From NCBI GenBank assembly GCA_016201905.1, contig JACQBQ010000056.1:1-64000 (forward strand): 64,000 nt of DNA, in the 5' to 3' direction. The stretch's first letter is position 1, and each line of letters begins with the position of its first letter. A program made the position numbers and the translations under genes. The notes beneath the pieces were generated by a model. It did not search any database. It was not told where the DNA came from and saw only the letters and a list, made by a program, of their open reading frames with translations. This document shows positions 17,599 through 26,661 of this stretch, piece after piece. Source of the DNA: Candidatus Melainabacteria bacterium. GTDB taxonomy: Bacteria; Cyanobacteriota; Vampirovibrionia; 2-02-FULL-35-15.

Positions 17599-17649
17599 TT
17601 GAAGGTTAGGTTGCGCACTGAAAGCTAGGTTACGCAACCTAGCCTTCAA
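17599..17649. repeat. Palindromic repeat (long hairpin)
   Basis: TTGAAGGTTAGGTTGCG (17599-17615) and CGCAACCTAGCCTTCAA (17633-17649) form a 17-bp stem with one G-T pair. Half of it recurs at 29002-29026 between atpF and atpH, so this is a dispersed family. Confidence 0.7.
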
Positions 17650-17687
17650 GATGAGAACCAAATTTAAAAATATCTGTCATATACATC

Positions 17688-19949
17688 ATGATAATTCCAC
17701 AAATATCCTGGAAAAGAAAAATAGGTGAGCCTCTTCAATCACCTGGCGTAGTAAAAGTAATTGGATCTGAAGGAGGTTTGCCAAACTTTGATGATGGCAT
17801 TTGGCAAGGAATGCCGCTTGGTGGTTTTGGAGCAGGGACATTTTCTCAAACATACAGAGGAGATTTTTCAAGGTGGCATCTTGAAATTGGTAAGCATATT
17901 TATAAAACAATATTTCCTTGCCAGTTTGGAGTTTATGAAGACGGAAAAGCTTTTATTTTAAATGACTATAAACCAAATGACGGTTCACTTTCATCATGGA
18001 ACTTTTTAAAACAAAACGGTACTTATCATGCTTTATATCCGCGTGCATATTTTGAATATCCGGATTTAAATCTTATTCAAGAACAATTTTCTCCAATTAT
18101 TCCAAATAACTATCAAGAGACAAGTTATCCTGTAGCTATCTTTAAATGGCATATTTCAAATCCGCAAAACAAAGAAAGAAATATTTCGATTTTGTGGAGC
18201 TGGGAGAGTATCTTTGGAAGTAAAGAAAATATTTTTTATCAGGAAAATGCCTTTTGTGGTCTAGTTTTTGATAATTTATCCATCAATGAAAAAAATTATA
18301 AATGTGGACAGATGGGGATCTTTGTACAGACAGAAGATGTTGAGGTAAGTTATTTAAATGCATTTCCAGGAAGTGGCAATGGAAAAGATGTCTGGGATGA
18401 GTTTTCAAGAGATGGAACACTTACGAAAACTGGCGGCGATCCATTTCATCTTAAAGACTTAAAAGACTCTCCTGGTGCCATTTGTGCAAAAATAAAATTA
18501 AAACCATTTGAAAATAAACCGATTACTTTTGTTTTAGCATGGGATTTTCCTATTTTGGAGTCAGGATTTGGTACAAAATGGTATAAGCGCTACACAAAAT
18601 TCTTTGGGAGAGATGGAAGAAACGTTGCAAAAGTTGCACGTAAAGCGTTTAATGAACATGAACGATGGCTTAATGAAATTAAAAAATGGCAAGAAGTATT
18701 TTTAAAAAGTGAAAAACCTGACTGGTTTAAAATCCTTTTGATTAATGAACTTTATTTTTTAGCTGATGGCGGAACGATATGGACTCTTGGAAAAGTTTTA
18801 GAAGAACAGAAGCAGGCAGTAATAAAACAGGAAGAACATTTTGGCACTCTTGAGTGTTTTGATTATCCGTTTTATGAAACACTTGATGTACGTTTTTATG
18901 GCTCCTTCCCGCTTTTAAAGCTTTGGCCTGAGCTTGAAAAGGTAGTAATGAGGGATTATTTTAAAATAATAGATTTGGAAATAAAAGAGAAAATATTTTT
19001 CAATCATCCGCTTGATAAAAGTACAGCAGAAAGAAAACTTAAAGGAGCTATGCCACATGATCTTGGGGCACCTTATGAGGATCCATTTGTAATGGTGAAC
19101 TCATATAACCATGTGAATATAAACCTTTGGAAAGACTTAAACTCCAAATTTGTTCTTATGGTTTATCGTGATTTTTGTTTAACCGGAAAAGAAGACATTG
19201 GTTTTTTAAAAGATGCATGGCACCCGGTAGTAGAAGCAATTAAATATTTAAAACAATTTGACAGGGATAATGACTGCTTAATTGAAAACGATAATATTCC
19301 TGATCAGACATATGATAACTGGACTATGTATGGACCGAGCACTTACTGCAATGGACTCTGGCTTGCATCACTGAAAGCAGCTATTGAAATAGCAAAAGTA
19401 TTAAATAAAGACCATAGTCTTTTTAAAGCCTGGTTTGAGATGGGCAAGATGAATCTTGAAACTAAATTGTGGTATGGAGATTATTATTTATATGATACAA
19501 AAAACCCTCACAGAGAAAACATAATGGCAGACCAGCTTTGCGGACAGTGGTATGCGGATCTCTTAGGACTTGGCGATATATTTCAAAGAGACAGAGTAAA
19601 TAAAACCCTACAAAAGATTTTTGATTTTAATGTAAATAAAATTGGCACTGGAAATATTGGAGCAATAAATGGTATTAATCCTGATGGTACTTTGTTGCCT
19701 GAAAGTAAAATCTGGAAACTAAATACACAGTCAAATGAAATATGGTCAGGAGTAACTTTAGCTCTGGCTTCACACATGAATATTAGAGGATTAAAAAATG
19801 AAGCATTACAAACAGCGCATGGAATTTACTCTGTAGTCTATGAAAAAAAAGGCTATTGGTTTAGAACACCTGAAGCATGGGATGTAAATGGAAACTTTCG
19901 TGCGTCAATGTACCAAAGACCCGGATCAATTTGGGCATTTACGTTTTGA
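17688..19949 (+). CDS. GH116 beta-glucosidase (GBA2-like)
   Basis: A 753-residue glycoside hydrolase of family 116, related to non-lysosomal glucosylceramidase (GBA2). The N-terminal beta-sandwich opens with GMPLGGFGAGTFSQTYRGDF; the C-terminal (alpha/alpha)6 barrel holds the catalytic motifs. E389 in TLECFDYPFYETLDVRFYGS aligns with the family nucleophile. The acid/base Asp lies in PDQTYDNW (D539 or D543). No signal peptide is seen, so it is cytosolic as written. The product would be glucose or a related sugar freed from a glucosylceramide-like or glucoside substrate; the true substrate is unknown. It stands alone, behind a palindrome. Confidence 0.85.
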   Translation: MIIPQISWKRKIGEPLQSPGVVKVIGSEGGLPNFDDGIWQGMPLGGFGAGTFSQTYRGDFSRWHLEIGKHIYKTIFPCQFGVYEDGKAFILNDYKPNDGSLSSWNFLKQNGTYHALYPRAYFEYPDLNLIQEQFSPIIPNNYQETSYPVAIFKWHISNPQNKERNISILWSWESIFGSKENIFYQENAFCGLVFDNLSINEKNYKCGQMGIFVQTEDVEVSYLNAFPGSGNGKDVWDEFSRDGTLTKTGGDPFHLKDLKDSPGAICAKIKLKPFENKPITFVLAWDFPILESGFGTKWYKRYTKFFGRDGRNVAKVARKAFNEHERWLNEIKKWQEVFLKSEKPDWFKILLINELYFLADGGTIWTLGKVLEEQKQAVIKQEEHFGTLECFDYPFYETLDVRFYGSFPLLKLWPELEKVVMRDYFKIIDLEIKEKIFFNHPLDKSTAERKLKGAMPHDLGAPYEDPFVMVNSYNHVNINLWKDLNSKFVLMVYRDFCLTGKEDIGFLKDAWHPVVEAIKYLKQFDRDNDCLIENDNIPDQTYDNWTMYGPSTYCNGLWLASLKAAIEIAKVLNKDHSLFKAWFEMGKMNLETKLWYGDYYLYDTKNPHRENIMADQLCGQWYADLLGLGDIFQRDRVNKTLQKIFDFNVNKIGTGNIGAINGINPDGTLLPESKIWKLNTQSNEIWSGVTLALASHMNIRGLKNEALQTAHGIYSVVYEKKGYWFRTPEAWDVNGNFRASMYQRPGSIWAFTF

Positions 19950-19952
19950 TGT

Positions 19953-20083
19953 GTCATTGCGAACCCTGAACAATAGTGAAGGGTGAAACAATCCCGAAGG
20001 AATTCATGTATAAATCTTTGGGACTGCTTCGCTCGACTCGTCTCCGACGAGTCGGAGCGGGTTGCCTTGCTCCTTGCAATGAC
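19953..20083. repeat. REP-like palindromic repeat (GTCATTGCGA family), copy a
   Basis: It begins GTCATTGCGA and ends GCAATGAC, with an inner palindrome GACTCGTCTCCGACGAGTC. It lies between the GH116 gene and tatA. Related copies are at 24037, 45045, 52215 and 63553. Confidence 0.75.
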
Positions 20084-20107
20084 AATCCATGCTAGAATCT
20101 TACTGTT

Positions 20108-20308
20108 ATGCTTCCATTCAATCTTGGAATTCCAGAAGTAATAGTTATTTTAGGAGTAGCTTTAGTAATATTTGGCCCTAAGAAACTTCCTGAATTAGGA
20201 CGTAATTTAGGAAAAGGATTAAAAAACTTTAAAGAATCTTTGAGCTCAGCAGCTAATGAAATGAAAGCTGGCTTAAATGAAAATGACGATAACGAAAAAA
20301 TCAAATAG
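20108..20308 (+). CDS. tatA: Sec-independent translocase TatA
   Basis: A 66-residue protein with one N-terminal membrane helix (PEVIVILGVALVIFGPKKLP) and an amphipathic helix (LGRNLGKGLKNFKESL), then an acidic tail: the TatA/E layout with the FGPKKLP hinge. It forms the pore for folded proteins with a twin-Arg signal. A client is in this window: the superoxide dismutase at 62742. TatC is not present here. TAGAAT at 20093-20098 may be the -10 box, 9 bases before ATG. TatB is less likely given the short tail. Confidence 0.9.
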   Translation: MLPFNLGIPEVIVILGVALVIFGPKKLPELGRNLGKGLKNFKESLSSAANEMKAGLNENDDNEKIK

Positions 20309-20487
20309 AAACTTAAAAAATGTAAATCAGATAATTGTTGCATTTTAAGTGCTTTTAAAATTAAGTATTTAAGTTAAGTAAAGAAATATAATTTCTCATT
20401 ATGGAACAAGCAGGTTAAATATCTACTTGAGAGTAGAATATTTTAAAAGATTAATTATAAATTGTTTTTAATTGTTTTCTAATTAAC

Positions 20488-21405
20488 ATGCCGGCTATAG
20501 GAAAAATAAAAGAAGTCCCAGAACTAAGTATTTCATGGCTTAGAAGGGCAGTTTGGCCTTCTAGTGAAAAAATAAATGTGACTTATGGGCAAGTGCTTGG
20601 TGTTGGAACAGTAGCTTTAAGCTTGACGGATCTTGTAAACAATCTGATTTTTACTGAACGAAATGACTCATCATATTTTAGGAAATATATAGTACCTGGA
20701 TTGTTTGCATTTCTTGGGTTTATAGGGCTTTGTGCTTCGAAAGCCTCTACAAATTTACTTGCAGGTGAGTCTGTAAATAATACATCAAATATAAAAACTA
20801 AAGTTAATTCCCATAGCAGACAAAGGAATTCATTCATAGATATAATAAGAAGAAAACAAAATTTTGCTCATTCACCAATACCAAAATATACTGACGGAAG
20901 CTTTGATTTAATAAATGGGTATGATCCTGCCCCGGTTCATTTTGGACAATATGCGTCTTCAGAAAATGCTTATTCAGATTCACCTGATGAAGATTTAAGC
21001 CTAGCTGAAAAGCCTTATTCTGATGATACAGTCTTGCAATTTATTAGTCCTGAAGGACATGGCATTGGTAGAGCACTTCTAAAAAAGATTCAAGAGAAGG
21101 AATTACACTTAAACTTAAAAGCAAAAAATAATCCTGAGGTTACTATACTGCAGGACTTACTTACAACTGAATACCTTAAAAGAAGATCAAAAAATAGTTC
21201 TCAATCTAAAGAGCAAGGTTTGGTTTTAGAAGATAAATATCTTAATTTAAATTATTTTTGTAAAGCGCTTGGAATACCAGGAAATACTCTAAAAATTGGA
21301 AACGATACAGCCACTCGACTTATAAACCTATTTAAATTGCTTTCTAAAGATCAATACGAAAAAATGGAAGCGTTGTTTTACAAAAAATACTTTCCTATAC
21401 CATAG
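20488..21405 (+). CDS. Hypothetical membrane-anchored protein
   Basis: A 305-residue protein of unknown family. Two hydrophobic stretches lie near the N-terminus (VLGVGTVALSLTDLVNNLIF and YIVPGLFAFLGFIGLCAS), followed by a Ser/Asn-rich polar stretch and a helical C-terminus. The likely topology is two membrane passes with a cytosolic tail. Its neighbours (tatA upstream, convergent reductase downstream) do not hint at a role. Confidence 0.55.
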   Translation: MPAIGKIKEVPELSISWLRRAVWPSSEKINVTYGQVLGVGTVALSLTDLVNNLIFTERNDSSYFRKYIVPGLFAFLGFIGLCASKASTNLLAGESVNNTSNIKTKVNSHSRQRNSFIDIIRRKQNFAHSPIPKYTDGSFDLINGYDPAPVHFGQYASSENAYSDSPDEDLSLAEKPYSDDTVLQFISPEGHGIGRALLKKIQEKELHLNLKAKNNPEVTILQDLLTTEYLKRRSKNSSQSKEQGLVLEDKYLNLNYFCKALGIPGNTLKIGNDTATRLINLFKLLSKDQYEKMEALFYKKYFPIP

Positions 21406-21422
21406 CCTGCATAAGAGAAATC

Positions 21423-21510
21423 ATTTAGCACCAACGGGTTGTTTATTAGCGTCATCGTCTTTACCGACTTCGACATTTCCGGTTTTCTTTTTCTTAGGTC
21501 CAGCCCACCG
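21423..21510 (-). pseudogene. Duplicated 3' end of the ferredoxin reductase gene
   Basis: This stretch repeats the last 87 bases of the reductase gene (21635-21721) with 3 differences, two of them silent. It encodes the same lysine- and aspartate-rich tail (WAGPKKKKTGNVEV) and stop. Upstream it is joined in frame to about 45 codons unlike the reductase (ending VICVAVTEALQKR), with no good start codon. It looks like the remnant of a partial gene duplication. Confidence 0.6.
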
Positions 21511-21632
21511 TTTTTGTAACGCTTCGGTGACTGCTACGCAGATCACCTCGCTATTTTGCGATCTCACATAGCGATGTTCAGGTTTGTTGCTTATGAACAA
21601 ACCTTCACTTGTAGTAATACAAAAAAGATCTA

Positions 21633-22721
21633 CTATTTAGCGCCAACGGGTTGTTTATTAGCGTCATCGTCTTTATCGACTTCGACGTTTCCGGTTTTCT
21701 TTTTCTTAGGTCCAGCCCACCATTCTGCACCGCCTTTGCCTTTGCCGTAGATGTGTGTAGAGACTGCTCCTGCAGCGCTTGCTGCTTCACCAAACTCCAT
21801 TACTATTAAATGTCTTTTACCAATGTATTCTGTAGCATCGCCTACTGCAAAAATACCAGTCAAATTTGTTTTGCAAATATCATGTGTTTTAATTAGTCCT
21901 TTTTCATTTAGTTCTACGCCCCATTTTTTTAAAGCATCAACGGTTGGCTTAAAACCTGCACAAATGATTATGCTTTGAGCAGGAAAAGTTTTTTCTTCAT
22001 TTGTCTGATTGTTGAATATTGTTACCTTTTCAACTTTGTTTTTTCCTTCTTTGTCTTTGCCTTCAATTTTTTTTATTTCATAAGGAATAAACATATTTAT
22101 TTCTTTTGCTTCTGCCATTGCTTTGATTTGATTAACTGCTCCAATGTGAGCTTTAAACCCGTCTCTGCGATGAATTAAGGTTACACTTTTTGCTACATCT
22201 TTTAATGTGCATGTCCAATCCATTGCACTATCGCCCCCACCGACTATTAAAATGTCCTTGCCTTTATAATCTGCTATGTGTTTAACAGTGTAAGTAAGCC
22301 CTTTGCCAAGATAATCATCTTCACCAGGAATGCCAAGTTTTATTGGTGCAAAAGCACCTTTTCCAGTGGCAATGACAACAGCTTTTGTTTTATAAATTTT
22401 TCCTGATTTGCAAAAAAGACCCCAGACTCCGTCGATTTGTTTTATTTCGTCCACGCTTTGATTGAACTCTACATAAGGTTCAATTTGCATAACCTGCTCA
22501 GTAAGACTATCTGAAAGCTCTTGACCAGTACACTCTATAATTCCTGGGACATCATAGACAGGCTTTTCAGGATAAAGTGCTGCTGACTGCCCACCTAAAA
22601 AATCAAGTGCTTCTAGAATCATTGGTTTCATGCCGCCTGTTCCGCAGTAAAATGCAGTCATTAATCCAGCTGGCCCGCCACCGATTATTATTACGTCATG
22701 AATTTTTTCAGTGTTGTCCAT
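21633..22721 (-). CDS. Ferredoxin/flavodoxin-NADP+ reductase (thioredoxin-reductase-like)
   Basis: A 362-residue FAD enzyme that passes electrons between NADPH and ferredoxin or flavodoxin. FAD motif GGGPAGLMTAF (14-24), NADP motif GGGDSAMDW, and C-terminal FAD motif GIFAVGDAT are present. The redox CxxC of true thioredoxin reductases is missing, so it belongs to the YumC-like FNR group. The last 30 residues (from WAGPKKKKTG) are a charged low-complexity tail unusual for the family, and this tail is duplicated downstream. A single gene, convergent with the 305-residue gene. Confidence 0.85.
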   Translation of the reverse strand: MDNTEKIHDVIIIGGGPAGLMTAFYCGTGGMKPMILEALDFLGGQSAALYPEKPVYDVPGIIECTGQELSDSLTEQVMQIEPYVEFNQSVDEIKQIDGVWGLFCKSGKIYKTKAVVIATGKGAFAPIKLGIPGEDDYLGKGLTYTVKHIADYKGKDILIVGGGDSAMDWTCTLKDVAKSVTLIHRRDGFKAHIGAVNQIKAMAEAKEINMFIPYEIKKIEGKDKEGKNKVEKVTIFNNQTNEEKTFPAQSIIICAGFKPTVDALKKWGVELNEKGLIKTHDICKTNLTGIFAVGDATEYIGKRHLIVMEFGEAASAAGAVSTHIYGKGKGGAEWWAGPKKKKTGNVEVDKDDDANKQPVGAK

Positions 22722-22842
22722 TTTTTCTTTTTCCTATAATTGAATCATCCTTAATTATTTCAAAATGACGGGCTTTGAGACGTTTTGTTTTGTCTTTATG
22801 AAGGCATCTATTTTATACAATGAATATCTCAAAAATAAAAGA

Positions 22843-22872
22843 TGTAAGGACGCGCCATGGCGTGTCCTTACA
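22843..22872. repeat. Perfect-type palindrome (GTAAGGACRCGCC family)
   Basis: Arms TGTAAGGACGCGCCA and TGGCGTGTCCTTACA form a 30-base palindrome with one mismatch. It contains an ATG that opens a spurious extension of the next gene. Similar GTAGGG-type palindromes are frequent in cyanobacterial genomes. Confidence 0.7.
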
Positions 22873-22922
22873 GATCGTTATACAATATTGAATGCTGTCT
22901 TAGAAAAGGAGCGATAAATAAA

Positions 22923-23960
22923 ATGATCAATGTAGCAATTTTAGGTTCAGGTGGATTAGGTCAGAATATGGCCTTACTTATAGAACAAAAAAAGGATTTT
23001 AAATTGGTAGGTATATGTGATCGAAGTGGGTATTTATTTAATGAGTCTGGAATAGCAGGCATTACCATTAAACAATCAAAAACAATTGACGAAATAAAAG
23101 GTTCACACATCTCGTCTAATTCAATATTTGAAATGATTTCAAATCACAAAGAGAAAATAAATGCAATTTTCATTGCATTGCCCAACCTGCCAAATGAGTT
23201 TATTCCAAATGTTGCAAAAGAAATTATAAAAACTGGTTATAAAGGAGTAATCGTTGATGCCTTAAAAAGGACAAGAGCAGTTGAAATGGTAAAAAATCTT
23301 GATACTGATTTCAAGGCTCATAATATTCTTTATCTGACAGGTTGTGGTGCAACACCTGGTTTACTTACCACTGCAGCAGCACTTGCAGCTCAATCTTTTG
23401 TAGAGGTTTTAGATGTAACTATAACTTTTGGTGTTGGCATAAATAATTGGGAGACCTACAAAGCCACAATTCGTGAAGATATAGCTCATCTTGAAGGCTT
23501 TAATCCTGAGATTGTTGCAAAGATGACTGATAAAGAGATTGTTGAAGAATTAAACAAACGCAATGGTATTTTAGAACTTCATCACATGGAGCATGCTGAT
23601 GATATTATGCTTGAGCTTGCAGGTGTTTGCACTAGAGATAGGGTTACAACAGGTGGAATAGTGGATACCAAAAATCCCAAAAAACCAATTTCAACAAATG
23701 TAAAAGTTACAGGCAGAACTTTTGAAGGGAAAATCTCAACGCATCAGTTTGTACTTGGAGATGAAACAACCATGGCAGCAAATGTAAATGGACCTATTTT
23801 AGGTTTTATGAAAAGCGGTATGTGGTTATATAGTCTTGGTGTAAGAGGAACCTTAACTTCAGCTGAAATTATGCCGCACTTTGGAGTAGCTAAGGAAAAT
23901 TACCTGGATATACAAGGAAAACAAAGTAGGGATTTTGCATGCAAAATCCCTACTTCATAA
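22923..23960 (+). CDS. Saccharopine-dehydrogenase-like NAD(P)-binding oxidoreductase
   Basis: About 345 residues with a Rossmann N-terminus (MINVAILGSGGLGQNMALL) and a central catalytic-like stretch (LTGCGATPGLLTTAAALAAQ). It belongs to the broad saccharopine dehydrogenase-like family; the substrate is unknown. I start at the ATG preceded by AAAAGGAG; the upstream in-frame ATG lies in a palindrome. The last ten residues (about QSRDFACKIPTS) are encoded by another perfect palindrome (23924-23955), so the C-terminus has been replaced or extended by a repeat. Confidence 0.7.
   Translation: MINVAILGSGGLGQNMALLIEQKKDFKLVGICDRSGYLFNESGIAGITIKQSKTIDEIKGSHISSNSIFEMISNHKEKINAIFIALPNLPNEFIPNVAKEIIKTGYKGVIVDALKRTRAVEMVKNLDTDFKAHNILYLTGCGATPGLLTTAAALAAQSFVEVLDVTITFGVGINNWETYKATIREDIAHLEGFNPEIVAKMTDKEIVEELNKRNGILELHHMEHADDIMLELAGVCTRDRVTTGGIVDTKNPKKPISTNVKVTGRTFEGKISTHQFVLGDETTMAANVNGPILGFMKSGMWLYSLGVRGTLTSAEIMPHFGVAKENYLDIQGKQSRDFACKIPTS
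23924..23955. repeat. 32-base palindrome covering the 3' end of the oxidoreductase gene
   Basis: Arms AAGTAGGGATTTTGCA and TGCAAAATCCCTACTT are perfectly complementary. It codes for the final residues before the stop and may also act as a transcription end or mRNA-stabilising hairpin. Confidence 0.75.
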
Positions 23961-24036
23961 ATCCTGTTGGTTAATCCTTATATTATTATCCTCTCAAATT
24001 AAGTCCTGTTTTGTCAACTAAGAGATGGTTAAAAAT

Positions 24037-24123
24037 GTCATTGCGAGGAGCGTTAGCGACGAAGCAATCTCAAAAACGTTAAGAAGATTGCCACGTCGGC
24101 ACTTCGTGCCTCCTAGCAATGAC
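24037..24123. repeat. REP-like palindromic repeat, copy b
   Basis: Begins GTCATTGCGAGGAG and ends CTAGCAATGAC, with inner arms GAAGCAATCT and AGATTGCCAC. It ends 23 bases before the hisI start. Confidence 0.75.
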
Positions 24124-24146
24124 AAGATGAGGTTAAAATAAGATTA

Positions 24147-24494
24147 ATGGAAATTAAAGAAATAATAAATAAAATTGACTTCTCAAAAATAAAATGGAAA
24201 GATATTGGTTTTGTCCCAGCAGTTGTTCAGGACTATAAAGATGGTGCAATACTCATGGTGGCTTTCATGAATAAAGAATCACTTGAACTCACTTTAAAAA
24301 ACAAAGAAACATATTTTTATAGCCGCTCACGGAATGAGCTCTGGCATAAGGGTCATAAATCAGGTGAAGTACAAAAAGTAAAAGAGCTTTATTATGACTG
24401 TGATAATGACACGATTTTAGTAAAAGTAGAGCAGGTGGGTGGAGTTGCATGCCATACTGGAAAAAGAAGTTGTTTTTTCAATAAAGTGATTTAA
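24147..24494 (+). CDS. hisI: Phosphoribosyl-AMP cyclohydrolase HisI
   Basis: A 115-residue enzyme of histidine synthesis that opens the purine ring of PR-AMP. The metal-binding signature DCDNDTILVKVEQ, followed by GGVACHTGKRSCFF, is complete. No HisE pyrophosphohydrolase domain is fused, so HisE must be separate. TAAAAT at 24134-24139 lies 7 bases before ATG with no ribosome site, fitting a leaderless mRNA. It ends 3 bases before the stop of the convergent gltX. Confidence 0.95.
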   Translation: MEIKEIINKIDFSKIKWKDIGFVPAVVQDYKDGAILMVAFMNKESLELTLKNKETYFYSRSRNELWHKGHKSGEVQKVKELYYDCDNDTILVKVEQVGGVACHTGKRSCFFNKVI

Positions 24495-24497
24495 ACG

Positions 24498-25943
24498 TTA
24501 CACCAAAACCTTAAGCACTTTTTCAATCCTAGCTTTCACCTTTTCTTTTCCAAGAAGTGAGATGATTAAACCCAAGTCAGGACCTTTATTTGAACCAGAT
24601 AGTGCTACTCTGAGTGGCCAGTATAAATCCTTCCCTTTTAAGCTTAATTCTTTTCCGATATTGTCAATTGTTTTTTTACAGTCAGCTTGGTTTTGAAAGT
24701 TAATTGAATCTATAGCTTTCAAAACATTGTCAAAAATTTTCTTTGCACTTTCTGTAGATATAATCTTTTGATTTTCACCAGAACTTAAGTCAAACTTATC
24801 ATCAAAGAAAAACTTTATTAATCCTGGAATTTCATCTAACTTGTTTAGTCCAGCTTTTACTGAATCAATCATCTGTAAAACCTGCTCTTTTGGATAAAGT
24901 GACAAATTTAATTCTTTTTCAAGAAACTTCTTTGACATGTCAAACATTTCTTCAAGGCTTTTTTCTTTTATATAATGATTATTAAACCAGTTTAGTTTGG
25001 TTAGATCATAAACAGCAGAACTTTTACTTATTCTTCCAAGATCAAACTGATCTATCACCTCGTCTATTTTAAATATTTCGATTTCCGGGCGATCAGGCTT
25101 TGTCCAGCTCATATGGACCAGATAATTTGCAAGTGCTTCTGGCAGATAGCCTTCTCTTTGGTATTTGTCGATGTTTGCTATATCGCCGTGTTTTCTTTTG
25201 CTCAATTTTTCACGATCATGAGTAAAGATTAATGGTGCATGTGCAAAGGTTGGCACTTCATATCCCAGCGCCTGAAAAATTGGAATTTGCTTTGCTGTAT
25301 TATGCAGGTGATCATCACCGCGGATTACATAATTTATTTTCATATCACCATCATCAACAACAACAGCAAAATTGTATAAAGGGATTCCATCAGCACGCAT
25401 TATTACTGGATCTCCACCTAGATCATTTGTGTTTACTGAAATATGCCCCCTGATTTCATCATTCCATTTTATGTCTGTATTATCCGGCAGTTTAAATCTA
25501 ATAACTGATTTTTTTCCTTCAGCTACTAACTTTTTCTTTTGTTCTTCTGTTAAGCTTCTATGACGGTTATCATATTTTTCAGGTACTTTTGCTGCTCTTT
25601 GAATCTTTCTAAGTTCGTCCAGCTCTTCCTGCGTACAAAAGCATTGGTAAGCTTTTCCTTCATCTAAAAGTTTTTGTCCAATTTTTTTATATAAATCTAA
25701 TCTTTCGCTCTGGTAATATGGACCCTCATCAAAGTTTATTTTTAACCATTTAAAACCATCTAAAATTTCTTTTGTGTATTCGTCTTTATTTCTTTGCTGA
25801 TCAGTATCTTCAATTCTCAGTATAAATTTCCCTTTGTTTTTTTTAGCGAAAAGATAATTATAAAAAGCAGTCCTGACAGTGCCAAGGTGTAAACTACCTG
25901 TCGGGCTTGGTGCAATACGAACTCTGACTTCTTTTTGTGGCAT
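24498..25943 (-). CDS. gltX: Glutamyl-tRNA synthetase
   Basis: A 481-residue class I synthetase that charges tRNA with glutamate. The HIGH motif appears as SLHLG in PSPTGSLHLGTVRTA and the KMSKS motif as KLSKRKHG. Length and order are typical for bacterial GltX. No amidotransferase genes lie nearby, so whether it also charges tRNA-Gln cannot be judged. Convergent with hisI; the start is the first ATG after a 28-base gap to the MscS-like gene. Confidence 0.95.
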   Translation of the reverse strand: MPQKEVRVRIAPSPTGSLHLGTVRTAFYNYLFAKKNKGKFILRIEDTDQQRNKDEYTKEILDGFKWLKINFDEGPYYQSERLDLYKKIGQKLLDEGKAYQCFCTQEELDELRKIQRAAKVPEKYDNRHRSLTEEQKKKLVAEGKKSVIRFKLPDNTDIKWNDEIRGHISVNTNDLGGDPVIMRADGIPLYNFAVVVDDGDMKINYVIRGDDHLHNTAKQIPIFQALGYEVPTFAHAPLIFTHDREKLSKRKHGDIANIDKYQREGYLPEALANYLVHMSWTKPDRPEIEIFKIDEVIDQFDLGRISKSSAVYDLTKLNWFNNHYIKEKSLEEMFDMSKKFLEKELNLSLYPKEQVLQMIDSVKAGLNKLDEIPGLIKFFFDDKFDLSSGENQKIISTESAKKIFDNVLKAIDSINFQNQADCKKTIDNIGKELSLKGKDLYWPLRVALSGSNKGPDLGLIISLLGKEKVKARIEKVLKVLV

Positions 25944-25971
25944 ATGAATATTCTAACGCATTAAGTTATAT

Positions 25972-26487
25972 CTATATCTTTGGACTTAAAATTGTCACCT
26001 GATTTATCTGACTGTTTGGAATTATATGAACATTACCATTTTGATCTTTAAGCGTAGTTGTTCTTAAGTTCATCTTTTCAACAATTCCTGAATGATCACC
26101 AATTTTTACTGAATCTCCTATACCGAACTGATCTTCAAGCAAAATAAAAAATCCATTGATTACATCTTTCATAAGGTGTTGAGCACCAAGTCCAAAAGCT
26201 ACACCTAAAATACCAGCACTTGCAATAATCGGTCTTATATCAAACCCCAATTCATGCAAAATCATCATGCCAGCAATTGTGATGATAATTACTTTACTGG
26301 TTGAATGAACAATTTGTCTGAGTGTTTCAGCTCGCCTTATGTTTTTCGACTTTCTAACAAAATTGTCAGTACCAAGGTTTATTAAATGTTTTGCAAAAAA
26401 AGCTATAAAAACTATAAATAATAGCCTAAAGATGCTTGGAAAGACTAATGTAGAAAGCGTTTCAAAGAAGTTTTGAATTAGTTCCAT
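25972..26487 (-). CDS. Short MscS-family mechanosensitive channel
   Basis: About 171 residues. One or two N-terminal membrane helices are followed by the pore helix (IIASAGILGVAFGLGAQHLMKD) and the beta domain (DQFGIGDSVKIGDHSGIVEKM, then TTLKDQNGNVHIIPNSQI). The C-terminal alpha/beta cage of MscS is missing, so the protein ends right after the beta domain. I start at the ATG giving MELIQNFFETL; an ATG 30 bases earlier (26517) is possible. It lies upstream of gltX on the same strand. Confidence 0.75.
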   Translation of the reverse strand: MELIQNFFETLSTLVFPSIFRLLFIVFIAFFAKHLINLGTDNFVRKSKNIRRAETLRQIVHSTSKVIIITIAGMMILHELGFDIRPIIASAGILGVAFGLGAQHLMKDVINGFFILLEDQFGIGDSVKIGDHSGIVEKMNLRTTTLKDQNGNVHIIPNSQINQVTILSPKI

Positions 26488-26661
26488 AGGAATATTGTAA
26501 CAGACTAATTCATACAAAAACCTATATGCCTTTTGGGCTTTTCAGGTTTACTAAGAATATTCTAATAAAGGTATAATACTGTAATGATCCTGTTCTGTGT
26601 GAGTTATACTATAATCAATTAAGTTCTTTTCGGAAACATATAACTATAAGTGAGGTAAACA

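Noticed and set aside
13586-17687. Possible CRISPR array from repeated blocks
   Set aside because: Repeats are few, unevenly spaced by genes, and not separated by unique spacers; no cas genes.
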